From Planctomycetota bacterium (lineage in GTDB: Bacteria > Planctomycetota > Phycisphaerae > Sedimentisphaerales > Anaerobacaceae), in NCBI GenBank assembly GCA_020350405.1, contig CP070715.1, positions 1,729,190 to 1,761,552 of the forward strand: a stretch of 32,363 nucleotides of DNA. The letters run 5' to 3'. This document shows, in pieces, positions 16,235 to 23,514 of the stretch. The translations under genes and the position numbers were made by a program. The notes beneath the pieces are model-generated. The model saw nothing but the letters and a program-made list of their open reading frames with translations. It searched no databases and had not been told where the DNA came from. Every line of letters starts with the position of its first letter. Position 1 is the stretch's first letter.

Positions 16235-16263
16235 ATTATATTAAAACGGTGCAATTCCAACAA
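16235..16263 (-). promoter_or_regulatory. Minus-strand promoter of candidate small RNA copy 1
   Basis: On the minus strand TTGTTG (16263-16258) is followed by a 17-nt spacer and a perfect TATAAT (16240-16235). The expected start is near 16228. Confidence 0.45.
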
Positions 16264-16293
16264 GAGTATTTTTGAGGATAAATCAAAATTTTT

Positions 16294-16596
16294 ATGTCAG
16301 GCGAGCACAAGGGGACAGCAGCGCGAAACCGGCCTGCAAAATGCTCTTTTTGCGGGCAAAACGGGCGGAAAGTGACCTTAGCCTTTGTTCAAAGTGCCAG
16401 CAGACGGACAGGTTAAGTGGCCTGCGGAGGGCAATACTACAACATATCCGCCAAGGTAAGCAGGGTGGTATTTGAGCCGAGCGACGCAAAAATCCGCGAC
16501 CAAACCGTGAAAACAGGCTTCAAGATCAGGCAATCCCTTAGGACAGTTGGTGGGCCGAATTCTGAGAGGCGCCTAAACAGGTCAGAATTTCCTTGA
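16294..16596 (+). pseudogene. Possible decayed small gene with one in-frame stop
   Basis: A frame starting at the ATG at 16294 encodes 40 residues including KCSFCGQNGRKVTLAF, which looks like half a zinc finger. It stops at TAA 16414-16416 and then reads on in the same frame for 59 codons (VACGGQYYNISAKV, then VFEPSDAKIRDQTVKTGF) to TGA 16594-16596. A GTG directly after the stop could start the second part as a separate gene. The second half reads like real protein, but I recognise no family, and the signal may be chance. Confidence 0.2.
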
Positions 16597-16621
16597 CAAA
16601 TCCAATTTAATGCGGTAGGCT
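16593..16621 (+). promoter_or_regulatory. Possible promoter of the prepilin-like gene
   Basis: A consensus TTGACA (16593-16598) is followed by a 17-nt spacer and a weak -10, TAGGCT (16616-16621). A TATATT lies closer to the gene, near 16652. The leader would be about 45 nt. Confidence 0.4.
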
Positions 16622-16670
16622 GTATGTGTCGTAATGGCATATTTTTCTGTTATATTTTGAGGATTATAGA

Positions 16671-17570
16671 ATGAAATCGAAAGTCAAAAAATTGGGTTTT
16701 ACGATTGTAGAGCTGTTAACTGTAATGAGTATCATTGTGATACTGCTAAGTCTGCTTTTGCCGTCGCTCGCATCGGTGAGGCGTTACGCGAGGAAGGTAA
16801 GGCAAAAAGGGCAGTTCCACGAGATTGCTAAATGTCTGGAAATGTTCAGGATCCAATATGATACCTATCCGGACTCGTCGCCGTTTGACCTGGGCGGGGA
16901 AAGCTATTGTGGTGCGATGAAGCTGTGCGAAGCAGTGATGGGACAGGACGGGCTGGGATTCCACCCAGATTCAATGTTTGACGATATGGGTCGGGACAAG
17001 AGCAACAACGAGCTATATTATAACAGGACGACGGACAAGCCTACCCCACCTTACAGCGACGAGGAGGAGGAGAATTTACGTTCCAGGCGCCCGCCCTGTC
17101 TGGAGGAGGCCGCCAAGGTTGTGCCAATACAGGCTTTACTCGGCGGTTTAGGATTCGGTAACGTAGCAAATTTTGACCCGTGCTGCCCGGTTCTCTGCGA
17201 CGTATTCGCTCGCACGGAGCTTACCGATCAGGGTGGAGAAAGAGTGGGTATGCCGGTATTGTACTATAAGGCGGACCCGGCCAAACTTACCCATGACGCC
17301 AACGAAGCCGCGACCAGCACAAATATCTACAGCTACACGGACAATCAAGAGATCGTTCAGATTCAAGTGCCGTGGGCGGCGGCCACCGACCAATACCGTC
17401 ACCCGGTGTACGACAGCAGCGGCAGAAGCGTCTTGTTTCGTAAAGTGACCAAGGACCCGGACGTAGATGTTGTCACCAAACCGGAGAACCCAGACACCTA
17501 CATCTTGATGTCGGCGGGGTGGGACGGCCTGTATGGGACAAGAGACGACGTTTTCAACTTTGGTAGGTAA
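16671..17570 (+). CDS. Prepilin-like secreted protein (type II secretion pseudopilin family)
   Basis: The N-terminus carries a type IV prepilin signal: a short basic leader, then G9 followed by FTIVELLTVMSIIVILLSL, with the family glutamate at position 14. Prepilin peptidase would cut after Gly9. The long hydrophobic helix is followed by a charged helix (RRYARKVRQKGQFHEIAKCLE) and a globular domain of about 220 residues containing several cysteines (PCC, VLC). The end, ILMSAGWDGLYGTRDDVFNF, is a pattern I associate with many planctomycete pseudopilin-like proteins. There are no other secretion genes here, so it is probably one of many scattered paralogues rather than part of a secretion operon. 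Its role is not known. Confidence 0.8.
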   Translation: MKSKVKKLGFTIVELLTVMSIIVILLSLLLPSLASVRRYARKVRQKGQFHEIAKCLEMFRIQYDTYPDSSPFDLGGESYCGAMKLCEAVMGQDGLGFHPDSMFDDMGRDKSNNELYYNRTTDKPTPPYSDEEEENLRSRRPPCLEEAAKVVPIQALLGGLGFGNVANFDPCCPVLCDVFARTELTDQGGERVGMPVLYYKADPAKLTHDANEAATSTNIYSYTDNQEIVQIQVPWAAATDQYRHPVYDSSGRSVLFRKVTKDPDVDVVTKPENPDTYILMSAGWDGLYGTRDDVFNFGR

Positions 17571-17620
17571 ACACGGCAACAAATATTCCTTCACTTCGGT
17601 TTTTGCGGGAGAATGAAGAG

Positions 17621-17726
17621 GCGGTCTAAAAGCATACGGGCCTTTAGGGTGGTGCGTGACCGGAGCGGCCTCATAGCCACGGCCTGCAACAAGACATAAA
17701 TGGCGCCTTAATCCTGAGAAGACCGC
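17621..17726. other. Stem-closed segment downstream of the prepilin gene
   Basis: GCGGTCT (17621-17627) pairs with AGACCGC (17720-17726), closing 92 nt that contain GTGG/CCAC and other GC-rich complementary pieces. It could be a structured 3' untranslated region or a separate RNA. I cannot match it to a known class and see no clear promoter. Confidence 0.25.
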
Positions 17727-17755
17727 AGCACATCATCCAAATTGGAGGATTCTCT

Positions 17756-17848
17756 ATGTGCAAGCCACAAGAACCTGGAAATCGTTACGCCGTCGTGGAA
17801 TCTACACAACAACCGGTGTTAAGGATTTGGGGCGAAAAAAAGGGCTGA
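17756..17848 (+). CDS. Possible 30-residue peptide ORF
   Basis: An ATG preceded by GGAGG at 7-nt spacing opens a 30-codon frame (MCKPQEPGNRYAVVEST and on) whose stop lies within the left arm of the downstream hairpin. The only support is the good ribosome binding site. It may be chance. Confidence 0.2.
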   Translation: MCKPQEPGNRYAVVESTQQPVLRIWGEKKG

Positions 17849-17887
17849 GGTCGGAGGGAGGAAAGAGGAGTTTAAAAACCTCAGCCC
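17835..17887 (-). terminator. Hairpin and U-tract, copy 2
   Basis: GGGCTGAGG (17842-17850) and CCTCAGCCC (17879-17887) form a 9-bp stem with a 28-nt loop, the same length as in copy 1. On the minus strand seven T residues (17841-17835) follow directly. Compared with copy 1, the ninth pair changed from A-T to G-C on both sides. Confidence 0.55.
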
Positions 17888-18059
17888 ATGGAAAACATAC
17901 TTAACTTTGTGTTTACGGCCGAGACTGTAAGAAGTTCGACCGCAAGACAAAACCCACTATCAACAATATTCTGTATATCGGTCCGCAGCAGAAGAAAACC
18001 TCTCGCATCGCTGTATGCTACCACTGTATAAAAAGACTCAGGTAGTGCAACAAAAAAAT
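17835..18059 (-). ncRNA. Candidate minus-strand small RNA, copy 2
   Basis: This region has the same layout as 16005-16228: a minus-strand TATAAT (18071-18066), then 178 nt (173 in copy 1), then the shared hairpin, then seven U residues. A short block ATCGCT starts 120 nt from the hairpin in both copies (16181 and 18007). Internal pairs include CTACC/GGTAG and GACCG/CGGTC. The -35 region is poor (CTGTTT at 17-nt spacing), so its promoter is less certain. Most of the interior has diverged from copy 1. The loop carries CCUCUUUCCUCCCUCCG, again able to pair with Shine-Dalgarno sequences. Confidence 0.35.
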
Positions 18060-18071
18060 CGGCCGATTATA

Positions 18072-18296
18072 GAAAAATCTCCGCGTAGAAACAGCGAGGG
18101 CAGCGGGAAGCGGGCGGTCGGCGCGGGAAATCGTTGAGAATCACTTTTTTTTAAAAAGAGGCTTTTTTGGCAGCACGAACGCAGCCAGCGGGCGTAGCAA
18201 GTCATAGCATAGTAGAAAGGATTTGTATTACGAGGGCGATTAGACGCATAATAGGGTAATATATAAGTCGAAGCAATTTAAGGAAAGGGTAGAGCC
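18072..18296. other. Intergenic region upstream of the redoxin gene
   Basis: It contains an AT-rich perfect hairpin AAAAAG-AGG-CTTTTT near 18155-18170 that is flanked by T and A runs and could terminate transcripts in either direction. A TAATATATAA stretch near 18258 may hold the redoxin promoter, but no clear -35 is seen. No gene was found. Confidence 0.3.
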
Positions 18297-18908
18297 ATGA
18301 ACAAGACAATTCTTACAATGTTGGCAGCTCTGGTGGTATCAGTTCTGGTGTTTGGCGTTTGTCAGGGCAAAGAACACAAAGGCGAATCGGCCGAGGATGT
18401 TAAAGCGCCGCAGTTTACGCTGAAGAACTACGACGGCAAGGAGGTGAGCCTGTCAGACTACGCGGGCAAGACTGTGGTTCTGGAGTGGTTCAATTACGAG
18501 TGTCCGTTTGTCTTATACCACTACGAGAAGCCAAAGACGATGGCAGGGCTTGCGGACAAGTACAAAGACAAAGACGTGGTCTGGCTAGCGGTAAACAGCA
18601 CAAAGCATTTGAGTGTAGAAAAGAACGAGAATTTTGCTGAAAAGCACAATCTCACTTATCCGATACTGGATGACCGGTCGGGCAAGGTCGGGCGGGCATA
18701 TGGCGCCAAGACGACGCCGCATATGTTCATCATAGACGCCAAGGACAAGATTGTATACGACGGCGCGATTGACGATTCACCCATGGGCAACAAGAAAGAA
18801 GACGCAGTTAACTATGTTGACAAGGCCCTGGCGGAGCTGACGGCCGGCAAGGCGGTAAGCACGCCCAAGACGAAGCCCTACGGCTGCTCCGTAAAGTATG
18901 CCCGGTAA
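18297..18908 (+). CDS. Exported thioredoxin-fold redoxin (AhpC/TSA type)
   Basis: AAAGGGTAGAG precedes the ATG. The 203-residue protein has a signal peptide (residues 1-22). The thioredoxin fold follows: APQFTLKNYDGKEVSLSDY (37-55), then EWFNYECPFVLYH (63-75), TYPILDD and TTPHMFIID. The active-site motif has only one cysteine, Cys69 in ECPFV, so it is not a CxxC thioredoxin but resembles one-Cys peroxiredoxin-like redoxins. A second cysteine near the end, Cys197 in KPYGCSVKY, is a conserved tail feature of this subgroup and may act as the resolving residue. It probably reduces peroxides or disulphides in the cell envelope. The msrB gene lies downstream on the same strand, which fits an oxidative-damage role. 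Confidence 0.8.
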   Translation: MNKTILTMLAALVVSVLVFGVCQGKEHKGESAEDVKAPQFTLKNYDGKEVSLSDYAGKTVVLEWFNYECPFVLYHYEKPKTMAGLADKYKDKDVVWLAVNSTKHLSVEKNENFAEKHNLTYPILDDRSGKVGRAYGAKTTPHMFIIDAKDKIVYDGAIDDSPMGNKKEDAVNYVDKALAELTAGKAVSTPKTKPYGCSVKYAR

Positions 18909-18940
18909 GTGGTGCAGGTTAAAATCTGTAAGGTACCGCT

Positions 18941-19090
18941 ATGAGAGAGCGACTTATTAGAATCTATGCGCTAGTAGTTTGCGGTTTTTTGTTGATCAGC
19001 TTGTTCGATTGCGATAATAGAAAATCAGGCAAGGATGAAGGGCTGTTCAATCTTCAAACCAGGAGGGCCAAGAGATGGCCGAGAAGTTAG
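18941..19090 (+). CDS. Small signal-peptide-like ORF overlapping msrB
   Basis: This 49-codon frame encodes a basic start, a hydrophobic stretch (IYALVVCGFLLISLF) and DCDN, then a polar tail. It overlaps msrB by 16 nt in another frame. It may be a separate tiny membrane protein. It may instead be a former export signal for MsrB that a frameshift has cut off, since many related MsrB proteins carry such a signal. Confidence 0.35.
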   Translation: MRERLIRIYALVVCGFLLISLFDCDNRKSGKDEGLFNLQTRRAKRWPRS

Positions 19091-19479
19091 TCAAGACAGA
19101 TGAGCAATGGCGGGAGCAGTTGATGCAAGAGCAGTATAATATTACGCGTAAGAAAGGGACTGAGCCGGCGTTTACAGGCAAGTACTGGGACTTCAAGGGC
19201 AGAGGGACATACAAGTGCGTGTGTTGCGGGAACGAATTATTCGGTTCGGAGACGAAGTTTGATTCGGGTACGGGCTGGCCGAGCTTTTACGCGCCGATTT
19301 CAGAGGAGAATATTGCGACTGCGATAGACAAGAGCCTTCTTAGGACAAGGACGGAAGTGTTATGCGGCAGGTGCGATGCGCATTTAGGCCATGTCTTTAA
19401 GGATGGACCGGAGCCAACCGGCCTTCGGTACTGCATTAATTCAGCGTCGCTGGAGTTCGCTGAGCATAAAGAACAATAA
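19075..19479 (+). CDS. msrB: Peptide-methionine (R)-S-oxide reductase
   Basis: AGGAGG stands 9 nt before the ATG. The 134-residue protein matches MsrB in full: two zinc-binding pairs, Cys48/Cys51 (CVCC) and Cys97/Cys100 (CGRC), the substrate motif FDSGTGWPSFY (62-72), HLGHVF (103-108) and the catalytic Cys120 in RYCINSASLEF. MsrB reduces the R-epimer of methionine sulphoxide in proteins using thioredoxin or a similar donor. No signal peptide is present in this frame, so it reads as cytoplasmic unless the upstream small ORF was once joined to it. No msrA is seen nearby. Confidence 0.95.
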   Translation: MAEKLVKTDEQWREQLMQEQYNITRKKGTEPAFTGKYWDFKGRGTYKCVCCGNELFGSETKFDSGTGWPSFYAPISEENIATAIDKSLLRTRTEVLCGRCDAHLGHVFKDGPEPTGLRYCINSASLEFAEHKEQ

Positions 19480-19701
19480 GCTCAACCGACTAATCCGAAT
19501 TTTCTTGTTCAACATCTCATTGCAAGGGAAAGGCACTTTCCATATATTGGTGGTCAAGCAGCCGACACATTGACGACACTTATAGAAGCGATATGCCTCT
19601 GAAGAAGCGAACGGATATAAAGAGTCATCTGCACTCGACTCATTAGTACAACGGCAGTCTTGTGAACGGCCTGAAAGGCTTTTAAACATGGGAGGTGCCA
19701 A
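19480..19701. other. Intergenic region upstream of the membrane protein
   Basis: I see no gene here. TTGACG at 19571 with TATGCC 16 nt further is a weak promoter candidate. A short GCCT-GAA-AGGC hairpin followed by TTTT lies just before the ribosome binding site GGGAGG of the next gene. Confidence 0.3.
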
Positions 19702-20394
19702 ATGGCCAAATGGGCGTTTTGGACAATACTGCTTTATATCATTTTGGTAGTGATTATATTCGTGCCTTTGCTTCACTGGTTGGCATTTTTAGGTGGTGCC
19801 AGTTTTGTCGATAGTTTGAGGCTGTACATCTCTTGGGACTTTTGGTCTTTCTTCTGCATCTTTGTTTTGATACAGGCAGGCCTTCTTCTGATTCCGGTGA
19901 AAATGGCGGATGAGAGCTATCAACCCCGACGCCACGTCTGGGTCCCAATCGTGTCGACTGCTTTGGCTTTCTCAATAATACTTATTGGAATAATATGGTC
20001 GATATTAATGGCGATCTGGGGGGATAACGCCTGGGAGATGGTATATCCGTGGGCCAGTCTGGGCTTCGTTGCGATAAGCTGGCTCATCTGGTCGATAGTT
20101 TTTTATCGCTGGTGGCGCGATGTGGAGCCCGGCGGACTAACCAAGCGTATAACCACCTGGCTCATCAGTGGAAGTATCCTCGAGCTGCTTGTGGCGGTGC
20201 CGAGCCACATTATAGTAAGACGCAGAGAGGATTGCTGTGCACCGGGACTGACTTTTCTTGGTATTGCGACAGGCCTGGTGATAATGGCGTTGGCTTTCGG
20301 GCCCGGATTGTACTTTTTGTTCCGCGAGCGATTCGAGAGGATGAAACCAAGAAGTAGACGCAGCAACGCTCTGCTTTCGAGCCAGCAGCAATAA
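19702..20394 (+). CDS. Multi-pass membrane protein of unknown function
   Basis: GGGAGG precedes the ATG. The 230-residue protein has about six hydrophobic segments, at roughly 5-28, 48-66, 82-106, 113-133, 150-165 and 183-207. A loop holds RRREDCCAPGL with paired cysteines, and the tail is basic. The CC pair in an otherwise cysteine-poor protein may bind metal or a cofactor. I do not recognise the family. It lies between msrB and aspS on the same strand with its own spacing on both sides, so it is probably transcribed alone. Confidence 0.65.
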   Translation: MAKWAFWTILLYIILVVIIFVPLLHWLAFLGGASFVDSLRLYISWDFWSFFCIFVLIQAGLLLIPVKMADESYQPRRHVWVPIVSTALAFSIILIGIIWSILMAIWGDNAWEMVYPWASLGFVAISWLIWSIVFYRWWRDVEPGGLTKRITTWLISGSILELLVAVPSHIIVRRREDCCAPGLTFLGIATGLVIMALAFGPGLYFLFRERFERMKPRSRRSNALLSSQQQ

Positions 20395-20460
20395 GGGCAC
20401 CGTTGGTCTGAGGGGTCCGGCCGGCGGCCAATCCGCCAAATCAAATCTCAAAAGCCATTA

Positions 20461-20489
20461 TTGACGAGGCGGCGGCTGTAGACTATCCT
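20461..20489 (+). promoter_or_regulatory. Probable aspS promoter
   Basis: TTGACG (20461-20466), a 17-nt spacer and TATCCT (20484-20489) give a reasonable sigma-70-type promoter. The leader to the aspS start at 20582 would be about 85 nt. Confidence 0.45.
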
Positions 20490-20581
20490 AAACCGGCTGG
20501 AAATTACTATTCGGTATTGCTGCTCGCCTGCGTGCTGCTGGGGGCAAGCGGGTGAGCGAATTTTTTAGAGAGATTTTTGGT

Positions 20582-22405
20582 ATGCTAAAAAGGACACATA
20601 ATTGCGGTCAGCTTCGTCTAAGCGACGTAAACAAGAAGGTAACATTAGGGGGGTGGGTGCATTCTTATCGCGACCACGGCGGGCTGGTGTTTATTGACCT
20701 GCGTGACAAGGAAGGGCTGACACAGTTGGTTTTCAATCCCAAGACGCAGCCGGAAGCGCATAAGGTTGCGAGGACGGCGCGGTGTGAGTGGGTGATTGCG
20801 GCAAGGGGGGTCGTTCAGCCTCGAAGCGAGGGTATGGCAAATCCGAAGCTGCCTACCGGAGAGATTGAAGTATCGGTCCAGGAGTTGGAGATACTCAATG
20901 TTTCCAAGACGCCGCCGTTTGAGATTGACGAGGCGGACAAGACAAGCGAGGAGATTCGGTTGGCCAGCCGGTATCTCGATTTGCGTCGGCCCGAAATGCA
21001 GAAGAGCCTTCGCGTACGGCATCGGGTGGCGAAAATTACTCGGGACTATTTCGACCGGCTGGGCTTTCTGGAGATAGAGACGCCGATGCTGGCCAAGAGC
21101 ACGCCGGAGGGGGCGAGGGATTTTTTGGTGCCGAGCCGACTGCACAAGAACTGCTTCTACGCCCTGCCGCAGTCGCCGCAATTGTTCAAGCAGATTCTGA
21201 TGGTAAGCGGTGTGGACAAATACTTTCAGATAGTCCGGTGCTTTCGGGATGAGGACCCGCGGGCGGACAGGCAGGCGGAGTTTACGCAGATAGACGTCGA
21301 GATGAGCTTCGTCGACAGCAGCGACGTTATCGGCGTTCACGAGAACCTGCTGGCGAAGATATGGAAACAGATTTCGGACGTGGACGTGGTGGCGCCGATG
21401 CGGCGGATGACATACAAGGAGGCGATGGACGACTACGGGACAGACAGGCCGGATTTGCGGTTCGAAATGAAATTAAAAGATATATCCGATATTGCCAAAG
21501 GCTGTACCTTCGCGGTGTTTGCCAAAGCGATCGAGGCCGGTGGAGTTGTAAAAGGGCTTTGCGCCCCGGCAGGCAGTGAAAAATACTCCAGAAGTGACGT
21601 CGAAAAGGGATTAACTGAATTTGTGGGCGACTATGGAGCAAGAGGGCTGGCCTGGGCCAAAGTGAAAAAAGAAAACGAGACGTTCGGATTTGTCGGCGGT
21701 CTTGCAAAGTTTTTCAGCGCCGAACAGGTTCAGCAGATAGTTGCGCGATTCGGCGCCAAAGACGGAGATTTGCTTTTGTTGGTTGCTGATGATGAAGGGA
21801 CTGTCAACAAGGCGCTGGCGCCGCTGCGGTGCAGACTGGCAAGGGATTTGAAGCTTTATGACCAGAAGGCCTTTGAGTTTGTGTGGGTAGTGGATTTTCC
21901 GCTGTTCGAGTGGAATGAGGACGAGAAGCGTTACGATTCGCTTCACCATCCGTTCACCTCACCGGTGCCGGAGGATTTGGAGAAACTCGACAGTGACCCT
22001 GCTGGTGTTTGCTCGCAGGCCTACGACGTGGTCGTTAACGGCTCCGAGATTGGCGGAGGCAGCATTCGTATTCACAATCCGAGGGTGCAGGAGAAGGTCT
22101 TTGAGCTGCTTAAAATCTCGAAGGCCCAGGCGCAGCAACGGTTCGGATTCTTCCTGAAGGCACTGGAGTTTGGCGCGCCGCCGCACGGCGGGATTGCGCT
22201 CGGCCTGGACAGGATAATTATGCTGCTTAACGGTACGGACAATATAAGGGACGTGATTGCTTTTCCGAAGACGCAGCGCGGCCAGTGCCTGCTGACGGAT
22301 GCGCCGAGCGAGGTGGACCAGAAGCAGTTGGACGAGCTGAATCTGCGAATGCAAAGGCACTCGCACGGGATAGAGCAGCCGGGCAGCAGTGAAGGTCAGC
22401 CGTGA
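20582..22405 (+). CDS. aspS: Aspartate--tRNA ligase
   Basis: I choose the ATG at 20582 because the protein then starts MLKRTHNCGQLRLSD, the usual N-terminus of bacterial AspRS; a GTG at 20552 would add ten unmatched residues. The 607-residue length fits the bacterial type with the inserted GAD domain. An N-terminal OB fold (GGWVHSYRDHGGLVFIDLRD) binds the anticodon. Class II catalytic motifs follow: FLEIETPMLAKSTPEGARDF, the FRDEDPRADRQAEFTQIDVE block with the motif 2 arginine, and motif 3 GIALGLDRIIMLL. The insert lies between them. The enzyme charges tRNA-Asp. Whether it also misacylates tRNA-Asn cannot be judged here, because no gatCAB or asnS is in the window. Confidence 0.97.
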   Translation: MLKRTHNCGQLRLSDVNKKVTLGGWVHSYRDHGGLVFIDLRDKEGLTQLVFNPKTQPEAHKVARTARCEWVIAARGVVQPRSEGMANPKLPTGEIEVSVQELEILNVSKTPPFEIDEADKTSEEIRLASRYLDLRRPEMQKSLRVRHRVAKITRDYFDRLGFLEIETPMLAKSTPEGARDFLVPSRLHKNCFYALPQSPQLFKQILMVSGVDKYFQIVRCFRDEDPRADRQAEFTQIDVEMSFVDSSDVIGVHENLLAKIWKQISDVDVVAPMRRMTYKEAMDDYGTDRPDLRFEMKLKDISDIAKGCTFAVFAKAIEAGGVVKGLCAPAGSEKYSRSDVEKGLTEFVGDYGARGLAWAKVKKENETFGFVGGLAKFFSAEQVQQIVARFGAKDGDLLLLVADDEGTVNKALAPLRCRLARDLKLYDQKAFEFVWVVDFPLFEWNEDEKRYDSLHHPFTSPVPEDLEKLDSDPAGVCSQAYDVVVNGSEIGGGSIRIHNPRVQEKVFELLKISKAQAQQRFGFFLKALEFGAPPHGGIALGLDRIIMLLNGTDNIRDVIAFPKTQRGQCLLTDAPSEVDQKQLDELNLRMQRHSHGIEQPGSSEGQP

Positions 22406-22441
22406 TGGTAAACGATTTTCACAGGCGAAAGGGGCGAATAT

Positions 22442-23512
22442 ATGTTAGCGAGTATTGAACAGTGGAGAGAAGCGGCGTTACCTATCGGGATTTTGGCTTT
22501 GGCGGTCGTTGTGGTCGCGGTGGCACATTACGTGGTGTTTGTGATTTTGGGGCGGGTAAGTAAAAAGAGCAGCTCGATTCCGGAAGGTGCCATCAGAAAG
22601 CACTTTAGCAGGGCAACAAGATGGATAGCAATGGTGATTGTGATCCGGTTTATGCTGCCCTGGTTTGACATTGCGGAGGGACCGGCCGATTTCGCCGGGC
22701 ACATTATAAGCCTGGTCTTGATAGGGTGCGTGTTCTGGCTTTTGATAAAGGGGGCGTATTTTCTGGAAGAGTGTGTCGTCAGCCGCTTCGACCTTAGCGC
22801 AAAAGACAACCTGCAGGCGAGGAAGATTTACACGCAGCTTCGGGTGGCAAAGCGGATATTTGTTGTGGTGGTGGTGATTTTGGCGGCGGGGACGATGCTG
22901 ATGACATTTCCAAAGGTCCGCCAGGTGGGCACGACGATTCTGGCCTCGGCGGGGATTATCGGCATTGTCGTGGGCATGGCGGCGCAGCGAACGATAGGGA
23001 CATTTATCGCGGGGCTTCAAATCGCCTTTACTCAGCCGATACGGGTCGACGACGTGGTGATAGTGGAAAACGAATGGGGCAGAATAGAGGAGATAACGCT
23101 GACGTACGTGGTCGTTAAGATATGGGACTTGAGGCGGCTGATAGTTCCTATCACCTACTTTATCGAGAGGCCATTTCAAAACTGGACTCGCAAGACCGCG
23201 GACATATTAGGGACGGTGCTTATTTACGTTGATTACACGGTCCCTTTCGATGCCATAAGGGAGCAATTACAGAAAATCCTGAACGAATCAGAGTTGTGGG
23301 ACAAAAAGGTCTGCGTGCTGCAGGTAACCAACGCGACGGAGCGCACGGTGGAACTGCGTGCGCTCGTCAGCGCCGCGGACGCTTCGACGGCGTGGAGCCT
23401 GCGCTGTGAGGTCAGAGAAAGATTGATCGAGTTTATAAGGAACAAATACCCGCAGGCCCTGCCTAAGTTCAGGGCCGAGCTCGGCGAGCCGAAAAAGCAG
23501 CGAGGTAGGTAA
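22442..23512 (+). CDS. MscS-family mechanosensitive ion channel
   Basis: The 356-residue protein has about four membrane segments, at roughly 14-38, 55-75, 80-100 and 135-160. The pore-lining helix and beta domain follow: TTILASAGIIGIVVGMAAQ, then GTFIAGLQIAFTQPIRVDDVV and VENEWGRIEEITLTYVVVKIWDLRRLIVP. This is the MscS signature. The C-terminal alpha/beta region (about 270-350) is the usual cytoplasmic vestibule. Such channels release solutes on osmotic downshock; many family members have other gating roles. It is 36 nt after aspS, and the sensor kinase starts right at its end, so a transcription unit with the kinase is likely. AAAGGGG precedes the ATG. Confidence 0.9.
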   Translation: MLASIEQWREAALPIGILALAVVVVAVAHYVVFVILGRVSKKSSSIPEGAIRKHFSRATRWIAMVIVIRFMLPWFDIAEGPADFAGHIISLVLIGCVFWLLIKGAYFLEECVVSRFDLSAKDNLQARKIYTQLRVAKRIFVVVVVILAAGTMLMTFPKVRQVGTTILASAGIIGIVVGMAAQRTIGTFIAGLQIAFTQPIRVDDVVIVENEWGRIEEITLTYVVVKIWDLRRLIVPITYFIERPFQNWTRKTADILGTVLIYVDYTVPFDAIREQLQKILNESELWDKKVCVLQVTNATERTVELRALVSAADASTAWSLRCEVRERLIEFIRNKYPQALPKFRAELGEPKKQRGR

Positions 23513-23514
23513 CG

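Noticed and set aside
15979-16375. Two overlapping plus-strand frames of 96-98 codons
   Set aside because: They lie over the candidate minus-strand RNA, have no clear ribosome binding sites and show no domain pattern.
17905-18045. 46-codon stretch with CVYGRDC and CYHC cysteine pairs
   Set aside because: It follows directly after a stop codon and has no start codon. The region is better explained as part of the candidate minus-strand RNA.
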